Shown here: positions 1 to 6,082 of the stretch, in pieces | How the letters are laid out: each line of letters begins with the position of its first letter | How positions within the stretch are numbered: position 1 is the stretch's first letter | Assembly: GCF_038592985.1 (NCBI RefSeq) | Contig: NZ_CP151951.1 | Coordinates: 3,091,001 to 3,155,000 of the forward strand | Origin: Paenibacillus sp. FSL R10-2782 | GTDB lineage: Bacteria > Bacillota > Bacilli > Paenibacillales > Paenibacillaceae | Length of the DNA: 64,000 nt | Direction of reading: 5' to 3' | Translations under genes and position numbers: made by a program | The notes under the pieces: generated by a model | What the model was told of the DNA's origin: nothing | Seen by the model: the letters and a program-made list of their open reading frames with translations, nothing else | The model's database searches: none

Positions 1-784
1 ACTCGGCAACTGCCTGCTCGAAAGCAGCTCCCTGCGCTACATGCTCACGACCACGCAAGTAGCTAAAGGTTGTTTCGTCCGGTGCAATCATACCGGCTCT
101 GGCTCCGCCTTCAATGGACATGTTGCACACGGTCATGCGCTCTTCCATGCTCAATTCGCGGATGGATTCACCTGTATACTCGATAACATAACCGGTAGCG
201 AAATCCGTGCCGTATTTGGCGATGACACCCAAAATCATATCCTTTGCTGTCACACCCGGCTTGCGGCGACCCACAAAGCGAACTTCCATTGTTTTTGCTT
301 TTGCTTGCTGGAGACATTGCGTTGCCATTACATGCTCTACTTCGCTGGTTCCGATACCAAAAGCGAGCGCTCCGAACGCGCCATGAGTGGAGGTGTGGCT
401 GTCACCGCAAACAATGGTTTTACCCGGATGAGTCAGACCAAGCTCCGGCCCCATAACGTGAACGACACCTTGATCAATCGTATCCAAATCATACAGTGTG
501 ACACCGAAATCACGACAATTTTGAGTCAATGTATCAATCTGCTGTTTGGAAATCGGGTCCTTAATATTGTAACGATCCTTCGTTGGCACGTTATGGTCCA
601 TTGTCGCAAACGTAAGCTCTGGACGACGCACCTTGCGTCCGCTCAGACGAAGCCCCTCAAACGCCTGCGGCGAGGTTACCTCATGTACCAAGTGAAGGTC
701 AATATACAAAATACTTGGCTTTCCCTCTTCTTGATAGATGACATGGTTATCCCAAATTTTCTCGAACATGGTCTTTTTGCTCAT
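1..784 (-). CDS. leuC: 3-isopropylmalate dehydratase large subunit, LeuC (5' part; runs off the window)
   Basis: Isomerises 2- to 3-isopropylmalate in leucine synthesis, as a cytoplasmic [4Fe-4S] enzyme with LeuD. The minus-strand frame is open from the ATG at 784 to the window edge and begins [16 protein letters not shown], a typical LeuC start. The last visible residues, [15 protein letters not shown], are also LeuC-like. About 261 of some 470 residues are present; the iron-sulfur cysteines lie in the missing C-terminal half. ATG at 784 is preferred to ATG at 790 because a GGGGTG ribosome site sits 7 bases before it. The partner leuD should follow beyond the edge. Confidence 0.93.
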   Translation of the reverse strand, partial: MSKKTMFEKIWDNHVIYQEEGKPSILYIDLHLVHEVTSPQAFEGLRLSGRKVRRPELTFATMDHNVPTKDRYNIKDPISKQQIDTLTQNCRDFGVTLYDLDTIDQGVVHVMGPELGLTHPGKTIVCGDSHTSTHGAFGALAFGIGTSEVEHVMATQCLQQAKAKTMEVRFVGRRKPGVTAKDMILGVIAKYGTDFATGYVIEYTGESIRELSMEERMTVCNMSIEGGARAGMIAPDETTFSYLRGREHVAQGAAFEQAVAE

Positions 785-853
785 CAACATTCACCCCTAT
801 GTTTTTCGAACCTAGTGTAGAGAAGGCTGTACGGCTTTCTCTTGGATGTCAAC

Positions 854-883
854 AATATACCACGGCATGCTTGATTGATCCAA
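854..883 (-). promoter_or_regulatory. Probable sigma-A promoter for leuC
   Basis: On the minus strand a good -10 hexamer, TATATT (859-854), lies 18 bases after a weak -35, TTGGAT (883-878). Transcription would start near 847, about 63 bases before leuC. I see no T-box or other leader, so leucine control through CodY or a similar repressor is possible but no site was identified. The rest of 885-1185 holds no gene that I can support. Confidence 0.45.
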
Positions 884-1185
884 GATATGATATCTATAGA
901 AGTGATAGGTTAAGGCTATAAGGTGGAATAAGGCCACAAGATTACTCCTCATCATATGAAACTAGGTATTTAGTTCTAGGATAAATATCTCATAAGTATT
1001 TCCCAGCGGACAGCTTCACTTTACTTCTGCTTGTGTTTTAAGGTGACAACGCTACGTACAAATTACAATAGAAACATATGTTCCGTTCAATAAATTTGCA
1101 GATAGAAAAATATTCCTAGGTCTGATAGACTACTTATAAAATGAGCATTTGCAAATTCATGAAATACCAGAAAGAGGAGATTATT

Positions 1186-2142
1186 ATGAAGCGCCTTCTT
1201 GTCCTATTATTCATTTGTGTGGTCTATTTTGGAACGATTCCAACAATACATGCGAACTCGTCGAATTATCGTATTTTTTTGGATGGAAAGATTGTGACGC
1301 TCCAATCTGCCCCTCGCATGGAAAGTAATACCCTGATGATTCCAGCTGTTCCGCTGTTAAAAAAATTAGGCTACACAGCTGCGGTAGATCCCGATATTTC
1401 TGATCGAGTAACAATAACAAATTCAAATAACACGATTACCTTTGTCGTGGGTGATAAAAATATGTATATCAACGGAAAAGAAATTCGTATGCCTGTTAGG
1501 TCTAAATCATACAATGGAGTAACTTACCTTCCTCTGCGCGCCATTTCTCAGGCGCTTGGGAGACCGTTTGGCAGTAACGCAACAGAACAGTACGCATGGA
1601 TTGGAGTTGCACCAAATAAAAACCAAAACACCCCTCCAGAATTGCAAGGGAAAGATTTTAGAAATGCTGTATGGGGTATGACAGTTCAGCAAATTAAAAG
1701 GTCTGAAACACTGCCCCTCATTAATGCAGTCACTGAATTGGATGATTATGGTATGAGTAATATGTACTATACTTATTTGGACTACAAAGGTGAATACAAC
1801 GGGTACAAAGCAGTTTACACTTATATCCTATCCGGGAATAATAAAAACAGCACTAAACTGATTGACGGACAGATTTTATTTCCTGAAAAATTTAGTAACA
1901 TGCAAAACTATATAGATCGTTTCTTTAAAATTAGTTCTAAAATGCAATTGGCATACGGTACGCCAGTTGAAAAGGAGCGACCACGAGGAAGAGATCAGAG
2001 TAAATGGGCCGAAGACCTGTCTTTAGGTAATCTCTCTTTAACCGATTACTACAATGTCGGTCGAAATTCTTATTATATCCGATTGTACAAAAGTATGAAT
2101 TCTGAATATCCTCAATTGGATATTTTGGTGTCTCAAAGATAA
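1186..2142 (+). CDS. Secreted protein with copper-amine-oxidase-type N-terminal (stalk) domain
   Basis: The start is ATG 1186, after an AGAGGAG ribosome site 6 bases upstream; the longer frame from 1141 has none. Residues 1-24 form a signal peptide (MKRLLVLLFICVVYF..., cut near IHA-NS). Residues about 30-125 form a CuAO_N1 stalk domain: ILDGK-like start, a central LKKLGY element and the end motif VTYLPLRAISQALG, common in Paenibacillus surface proteins. The remaining 190 residues, rich in Tyr and Asn, match no family that I recognise. It is monocistronic and followed by a terminator. It is probably a cell-wall-associated or secreted protein; no enzymatic function can be stated. Confidence 0.75.
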   Translation: MKRLLVLLFICVVYFGTIPTIHANSSNYRIFLDGKIVTLQSAPRMESNTLMIPAVPLLKKLGYTAAVDPDISDRVTITNSNNTITFVVGDKNMYINGKEIRMPVRSKSYNGVTYLPLRAISQALGRPFGSNATEQYAWIGVAPNKNQNTPPELQGKDFRNAVWGMTVQQIKRSETLPLINAVTELDDYGMSNMYYTYLDYKGEYNGYKAVYTYILSGNNKNSTKLIDGQILFPEKFSNMQNYIDRFFKISSKMQLAYGTPVEKERPRGRDQSKWAEDLSLGNLSLTDYYNVGRNSYYIRLYKSMNSEYPQLDILVSQR

Positions 2143-2221
2143 TATTAATTCCTGAGAATCAGCACGACAGTGTAATTGATTTTATCAAGTACTTCGAAGA
2201 TCGCTATAGAACTGACTAGAC

Positions 2222-2263
2222 AAAAAGCTCTGCCGACCCATTAAGGTTAGCAGAGCTTTTTTT
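2222..2263 (+). terminator. Rho-independent terminator after the stalk-domain gene
   Basis: Inverted repeat AAAAGCTCTGC / GCAGAGCTTTT with a short loop and a T run. It lies 80 bases after the stop of the secreted-protein gene, so that gene is a single transcription unit. Confidence 0.85.
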
Positions 2264-2275
2264 GTTCCTATCCGT

Positions 2276-2398
2276 TTAGTATCCTCCAATGGTATCGTGA
2301 AGCTGAATACTATGGTGCTGGTTAGAAGCATGATTAGGTCCATTCACGATAAACAGAAAGCTAGCTGCGACGATCAGAAGAACCCATTTTCTCAACAT
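2276..2398 (-). CDS. Small exported pro-peptide, probable quorum-sensing signal precursor (Phr/AloP-like)
   Basis: A 40-residue frame from ATG 2398 to TAA 2276, shorter than ordinary ORF cut-offs. It has a charged start (MLRKW), a hydrophobic export segment (VLLIVAASFLFIV) and a polar C-terminus ending IQLHDTIGGY. This is the layout of Phr-type precursors, whose C-terminal 5-8 residues are released outside and re-imported by an oligopeptide permease. It lies 70 bases downstream, on the same strand, of a receptor-like TPR gene, the usual receptor-then-peptide order of RRNPP systems. The ribosome site is weak (CTGGATAAAC). The role is inferred from architecture and position; the exact mature peptide cannot be read off the sequence. 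Confidence 0.6.
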   Translation of the reverse strand: MLRKWVLLIVAASFLFIVNGPNHASNQHHSIQLHDTIGGY

Positions 2399-2468
2399 TG
2401 TTTATCCAGATCTTATCAATAATATTTACGTACAGGATTTGAATTTAACATGAATAAAACAGTAGTTA

Positions 2469-2849
2469 CTACCAATAACAAAATAATCTTTCTCTTTTTC
2501 CTTCACTCACTAAACTTTCGTACTTCACATGAGCCTTAACGTCTGCAAACTTTTTAAATTGTTCAAATAATGCTATACACCTAATAAAAAAAGTTTCTTT
2601 ATTAATGGCTAATGATTTAGATAAAACGTCTAGCAAGTATTCGAAGCCTTGTGAGTATCTTCCTTTATTCAAGTAATATTTGGCCAGTTCAAATTCAAAA
2701 CGCGTTGATTGTTCTGGTACTACTTGTTTAGCATACATGTCAGGAGATAGCTGTCCCTGTTGCACAAAAGAGTCAATAACCGTTTCAAAACGTTTAAGTA
2801 CATCACTCACATCTAACTGATATCGGTTAGCCGCAAGCATTACGTTCAA
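2469..2849 (-). pseudogene. C-terminal remnant of an RRNPP (AimR/AloR/Rap-like) TPR peptide receptor
   Basis: The 126-residue frame (TTG 2849, no convincing ribosome site) holds TPR-like helices (FEFELAKYYLNKGRYSQGFE, then FFIRCIALFEQFKKFADV). These resemble the last repeats of the 350-400 residue receptors that bind re-imported signal peptides. In-frame codons continue upstream only to a stop at 2885-2883. The N-terminal HTH or effector domain and most repeats are missing, and a terminator for a vanished upstream gene sits at about 2935-2975. I read it as truncated by deletion. The downstream pro-peptide gene is intact. The family assignment rests on helix pattern and context, so it is moderate. 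Confidence 0.5.
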
Positions 2850-2931
2850 CAGCTTAGTAAAAATTAACCATATGTCAATATACTATGCAACCAATATAAT
2901 ATTCAATTTTTGGCATGAAACAAAACAAAAA

Positions 2932-2974
2932 ACACTCTCCGCTAACCTTTGCTGTCAACGGAGAGTGTGATTCT
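2932..2974 (-). terminator. Orphan terminator hairpin
   Basis: ACACTCTCCG pairs with CGGAGAGTGT around a loop of about 18 bases. On the minus strand the stem is followed by TTTTTTGTTTTG. It would end a minus-strand gene located above 2975, but no such gene is present, consistent with a deletion here. The 2976-3110 stretch holds nothing else that I can identify. Confidence 0.7.
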
Positions 2975-3117
2975 CTATATTTTTTTCTCAGTTTCCTCAA
3001 TACCCCGTATTTGACAAAAACATTACGCTATACACGATGATGTTAACCTCTGGGTTCGTAGACCATTTTGTCAACAGATCGACCGATTTTTAATGCACTG
3101 CATAGTAAAAAAATCGC

Positions 3118-3150
3118 TTGACTTGGAGTTAACTCCAAATGTAATAATAT
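3118..3150 (+). promoter_or_regulatory. MerR-type promoter and operator for the aldo/keto reductase operon
   Basis: A -35 TTGACT (3118-3123) is followed by a perfect palindrome TTGGAGTTAACTCCAA (3123-3138) inside a stretched spacer, and a -10 in TAATAATAT (3142-3150). A long spacer of 18-21 bases with dyad symmetry is the hallmark of MerR-activated promoters. A MerR-family gene lies at 4310, one gene downstream, so autoregulation of the reductase-regulator pair is the simplest reading. Confidence 0.85.
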
Positions 3151-3230
3151 CGGATGTAAGTAGGTGAAGAGTAATCCGGAGTAAACTACATTTGAAGGAA
3201 ACAATACCTAGGAAAGTGAGGAACAATCAA

Positions 3231-4211
3231 ATGGAATATGTGAAACTTGGAAATACCGGCTTGGATGTATCCCGGCTTTGTCTTGGCTGTATGGGCTTTG
3301 GTGTTGCAGAGCGGTGGATTCATCCATGGATACTCGATGAAGAGCGCAGTCGTCCAATTATAAAAAAGGCCCTGGAGCTTGGTATCAATTTTTTTGATAC
3401 TGCGAATGTATATTCAGACGGAACAAGCGAGGAAATTGTTGGGCGTGCTTTAAAGGATTATGCGAATCGAGATGAAATTGTCCTCGCGACGAAGGTTCAT
3501 TTCCGTATGCATCAAGGTCCAAACGGTGCGGGACTTTCCCGAAAGGCAATCATGAGTGAAATAGATAAAAGCCTTAAGAGACTGGGAACAGATTATGTGG
3601 ATCTGTACCAAATTCACCGCTGGGATTATAATACTCCCATCGAAGAGACGATGGAAGCATTACATGATGTTGTGAAGGCCGGGAAGGCAAGATATATTGG
3701 TGCTTCTGCCATGTACGCATGGCAGTTTCTGAAGGCGTTACATGTAGCTGAGAAAAATGGATGGACCCGGTTTGTATCGATGCAGAATCATTTAAACCTC
3801 TTATATCGTGAAGAGGAGCGGGAGATGCTGCCGCTTTGTAAGGAAGAAAAAATCGGTGTGGTCCCATACAGCCCTCTTGCAGGAGGAAGATTGACGCGTG
3901 ATGCGCAGGAAACAACACATCGTTCCGAAACCGATCAAGTTGCGAAATCTAAATATGATGCGACTGCACATACTGATCGATTGATCGTGGATCAGGTTGC
4001 GGCAATCGCAGAACAACGTGGAGTTCCCCGTGTCCAAATCGCACTTGCCTGGTTGCTGCAGAAAGAACCGGTAACAGCTCCCATTATCGGTGCTACGAAA
4101 ACGACTCATCTCGAAGATGCGGCAGCTGCGCTCTCGATTACGTTAACACCTGAAGAAATTGCGTTACTGGAGGAACCGTATGTTCCTCATCCGGTAATTG
4201 GAGCCCAGTAA
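3231..4211 (+). CDS. Aldo/keto reductase
   Basis: A 326-residue NADPH-dependent oxidoreductase of the (alpha/beta)8-barrel AKR family, cytoplasmic. Start ATG 3231 follows GTGAGG at suitable spacing and gives the canonical beginning MEYVKLGNTGLDVSRLCLG. Catalytic tetrad residues are visible: Asp and Tyr in FFDTANVYSDG, Lys in ATKVHF and His in YQIHRWD. The cofactor-binding C-terminal segment PIIGATKTTHLEDA is present. It sits behind a MerR-type promoter and upstream of the matching regulator, which suggests a stress- or aldehyde-inducible detoxification enzyme, as with AdhR-type systems. The substrate is unknown. Confidence 0.9.
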   Translation: MEYVKLGNTGLDVSRLCLGCMGFGVAERWIHPWILDEERSRPIIKKALELGINFFDTANVYSDGTSEEIVGRALKDYANRDEIVLATKVHFRMHQGPNGAGLSRKAIMSEIDKSLKRLGTDYVDLYQIHRWDYNTPIEETMEALHDVVKAGKARYIGASAMYAWQFLKALHVAEKNGWTRFVSMQNHLNLLYREEEREMLPLCKEEKIGVVPYSPLAGGRLTRDAQETTHRSETDQVAKSKYDATAHTDRLIVDQVAAIAEQRGVPRVQIALAWLLQKEPVTAPIIGATKTTHLEDAAAALSITLTPEEIALLEEPYVPHPVIGAQ

Positions 4212-4248
4212 ATTTTGATGCGATTACAGTTTTGATATAAGAAACGAC

Positions 4249-4277
4249 AAGAACGCCCTGTCCATTTATATGGGGCG
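4249..4277 (+). terminator. Terminator or attenuator between reductase and merR genes
   Basis: AAGAACGCCC and GGGGCGTTCTTTT form a hairpin 38 bases after the reductase stop and just before the merR ribosome site. Read-through would set a low level of the regulator relative to the reductase. Confidence 0.7.
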
Positions 4278-4309
4278 TTCTTTTGCGGAAATTGGGAGGT
4301 GAAATCTGC

Positions 4310-4696
4310 ATGCTGATCGCAGAAGTAAGTAAAAAATTTGATCTGTCACAGGATACACTCCGCTATTATGAACGCATCGGACTTATTCCACGTGTGAACC
4401 GCAATAAAAGCGGAATCAGGGATTATACGGAAGAAGACTGCAGGTGGGTTGAATACATCAAATGTATGCGAGCCGTAGGACTTCCAGTTGAAATTTTGAT
4501 TGAGTATGTTGGGTTGTTTCAACAGGGTGATGAAACCATGGATGCTAGAAAAGAACTGCTAATCGAGCAACGTAAGCAGCTTATAACAAGAATGGAAGAC
4601 ATGAAGAACGTGTTGGAACGCATGGATTATAAAATTGCAAGATATGAACAGACAATAGTTGAAAAAGAAAAAAAACTAAATAGACCACAAGATTAG
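4310..4696 (+). CDS. MerR-family transcriptional regulator
   Basis: A 128-residue regulator. ATG 4310 is chosen because GGGAGGTG lies 8 bases upstream and the protein then begins MLIAEVSKKFDLSQDTLRYYERIGLI, the MerR winged-helix signature (residues 1-70). Residues 75-125 form the dimerising coiled coil (QLITRMEDMKNVLERMDYKI). No cysteine metal-binding loop is present at the C-terminus, so it is not a metal sensor. It resembles AdhR/YfmP-like regulators of aldehyde or redox-inducible oxidoreductases, and its likely operator is the palindrome at 3123-3138. Confidence 0.88.
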   Translation: MLIAEVSKKFDLSQDTLRYYERIGLIPRVNRNKSGIRDYTEEDCRWVEYIKCMRAVGLPVEILIEYVGLFQQGDETMDARKELLIEQRKQLITRMEDMKNVLERMDYKIARYEQTIVEKEKKLNRPQD

Positions 4697-4847
4697 TTTT
4701 GTGAATGACAATAGTAAATTATTCCACAAGTCAGCTCTGTATGTAGTAGTAATATTGGCGTCTGGTTCAGTAAAGAAACTTGTACCTATAGTAAGGATTA
4801 GGATCATCGAGTTGGGTAATTACTTATACAAAGGAGTGGAAAAATCA

Positions 4848-5237
4848 ATGATTAGTAAAGTCGGTCAAATTATGTTGTATGTAAATAACCAAAATGAGTC
4901 ATTGGATTTTTGGACAGAAACAGTAGGATTTAATGTAATTTCTGAAGAAAATAACGGCCAAGAAATGAGATGGATTGAAATTGCTCCTGCAAAGGGTGCA
5001 GAAACAAGTATCGTTCTCCATAATAAGGAGTTCGTCGCTAAAATGTCGCCTGAACTAAATCTCGGTACACCCTCTTTAATGTTTTTTTCGGAAAATCTCG
5101 ATAAATTACATGGCGATTTATCCAATAAAAATGTCAAAGTTGGAGAAATTGTAAATATGCCCTTCGGAAGGGTATTTAACTTTGCTGATAATGAAGAAAA
5201 TTACTTTGCTGTAATGGAAAAAAGTGAATTACGATAA
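4848..5237 (+). CDS. VOC-family (glyoxalase/bleomycin resistance-like) protein
   Basis: A 129-residue single-module protein of the vicinal-oxygen-chelate fold. The ATG at 4848 follows AAAGGAGTGG and gives MISKVGQIMLYVNNQNESLDFW, the usual VOC beginning; the longer frame from 4701 lacks a ribosome site. The C-terminal strand VFNFADNEENYFAVME fits the second beta-alpha-beta-beta-beta unit. The metal ligands of glyoxalase I are not all clear, so the function is open: small-molecule binding, resistance or isomerisation. It is transcribed alone and ends in a strong terminator. Confidence 0.8.
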   Translation: MISKVGQIMLYVNNQNESLDFWTETVGFNVISEENNGQEMRWIEIAPAKGAETSIVLHNKEFVAKMSPELNLGTPSLMFFSENLDKLHGDLSNKNVKVGEIVNMPFGRVFNFADNEENYFAVMEKSELR

Positions 5238-5288
5238 AAATGGGATATGGACCAATATTCCATTTTTGTAAAAAAGTAAAAACTCTCC

Positions 5289-5321
5289 GAAAAAGCCCTC
5301 CATTTAAGAGGGCTTTTTCAT
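5289..5321 (+). terminator. Terminator after the VOC gene
   Basis: AAAAAGCCCTC / GAGGGCTTTTT with a 6-base loop, the stem ending in a T run. It separates the AT-rich VOC gene from the following formate-hydrogen cluster. Confidence 0.85.
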
Positions 5322-5412
5322 ATATGCTGGCCACTAAACTAAAGTCATTCGGTTGACCTCCCTAACCGCCAATCACGTCCCCCAACCCAATCTATGTAAA
5401 ATTATGGCTCAG

Positions 5413-5455
5413 TGTAATGAATTTCACATCTTTCCTGGTCAACCTGTTCTACCAT
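5413..5455 (+). promoter_or_regulatory. FNR-like box and -10 of the formate-hydrogen operon
   Basis: TGTAA-TGAATT-TCACA (5413-5428) matches the Fnr/CRP consensus TGTGA-N6-TCACA with one mismatch. A -10 TACCAT (5450-5455) starts 29.5 bases after the centre of the box, so the box would be centred at -41.5, the class II activator position. No -35 hexamer is needed or obvious. Anaerobic activation of the operon by Fnr is inferred. The stretch 5322-5412 holds no gene that I can see. Confidence 0.6.
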
Positions 5456-5461
5456 AGAAGG

Positions 5462-5587
5462 GTGATACGCCGTGCTGGGCAGACCACCTTGGGCGGGACG
5501 GGTGCGTTCTGCTGCAAATCAGCTACACAGGCTGTCCGGCATGTGCGGCAAGCACGCTTTTATTTTGATTCGAAGCGGAGTGTCCAG
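5462..5587 (+). ncRNA. Possible structured 5' leader of the formate-hydrogen operon
   Basis: The GC-rich leader can form a 10-bp stem TGCTGGGCAG (5473-5482) with CTGTCCGGCA (5532-5541), two pairs being G-U, enclosing a GCTG/CAGC hairpin (5511-5523). CGTGCT (5471-5476) and AGCACG (5551-5556) offer an alternative closing stem. Mutually exclusive stems just ahead of the DUF2294 ribosome site are suggestive of leader regulation. I could not match it to the molybdenum-cofactor, ZTP, THF or fluoride riboswitch patterns that I know. Evidence is pairing by eye only. Confidence 0.3.
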
Positions 5588-5953
5588 ATGTTGAATACCG
5601 AATGGGAATATCGTGAGCGCATCAGGAAGCTGGCCGTATGCATTGTCAAGCATTACCGGGGAAAAGGACCGGACAACGTCAAGGTTTCACTGGATTCGCC
5701 ACTCCGGATTACGGTAGAAATTCGAGGAACATTATCCAACCTGTCCGAAATTCTCGTTCATGAAGGGGCCGAGGACAAGGTCAGGGAATATTGGAACGTC
5801 CTTCGACCTTATCTGGAAAAGGAGTTTATGAGCGAAGCGGAAAATACACTCGGCAGTCCGTTTACTTACACCTGGGAGGTCTGTCCCTCCGTCCATGGAG
5901 ACGGACACATTATCATTACTCTCGAACTACAACACATACACCGGTTGGATTAG
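5588..5953 (+). CDS. DUF2294 / MpsC-like family protein
   Basis: A 121-residue soluble protein. ATG 5588 has GCGGAGTG upstream; it begins MLNTEWEYRERIRKLAVCIV and contains GKGPDNVKVSLDSPLRITVEIRG, typical of the DUF2294 family (Pfam MpsC). Members are small, cytoplasmic and often sit beside formate dehydrogenase or membrane-energisation genes; their molecular role is not established. It is first in the operon, 129 bases before fdhF, with an attenuator-like hairpin between them. Two further cysteines (CIVKHY and EVCPSV) are present, without a known motif. Confidence 0.78.
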   Translation: MLNTEWEYRERIRKLAVCIVKHYRGKGPDNVKVSLDSPLRITVEIRGTLSNLSEILVHEGAEDKVREYWNVLRPYLEKEFMSEAENTLGSPFTYTWEVCPSVHGDGHIIITLELQHIHRLD

Positions 5954-5984
5954 CGGGAAGGAGCTTGTCTCCTCGCCCGCCGAT

Positions 5985-6036
5985 AAGCCAGTACAGGGTG
6001 CAGCGTAAAGCGGCATTTTTGTATTGGCTTTTTTTC
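5985..6036 (+). terminator. Attenuator-like hairpin between DUF2294 gene and fdhF
   Basis: AAGCCAGTACA pairs with TGTATTGGCTT (one G-U) followed by TTTTTTT. It lies 32 bases after the first stop and 47 bases before fdhF. A smaller hairpin GCGGGAAGGAG / CTCCTCGCCCGC (5953-5981) precedes it. Either the first gene is partly uncoupled from the rest, or read-through is controlled. Confidence 0.65.
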
Positions 6037-6082
6037 ATGTTACGAGCTTCATCTATTTCATAATAAAAGAGGTGCTGCACAC

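Noticed and set aside
41..820. 259-codon plus-strand frame at the window start
   Set aside because: It lies antisense to leuC, whose conserved residues are clear on the minus strand; a shadow frame.
812..952. 46-codon minus-strand frame (MRSNLVALFHL...) between leuC and the stalk-domain gene, a possible leader peptide
   Set aside because: The likely leuC promoter lies inside it, there is no run of leucine codons, and no terminator pair follows, so it is probably chance.
5459..5566. Cys-containing frame in the operon leader (...GCPACAASTLLF) that resembles a redox-active CPxC motif
   Set aside because: It follows a stop, has no start codon with a ribosome site, and overlaps the predicted stem structure; most likely fortuitous.
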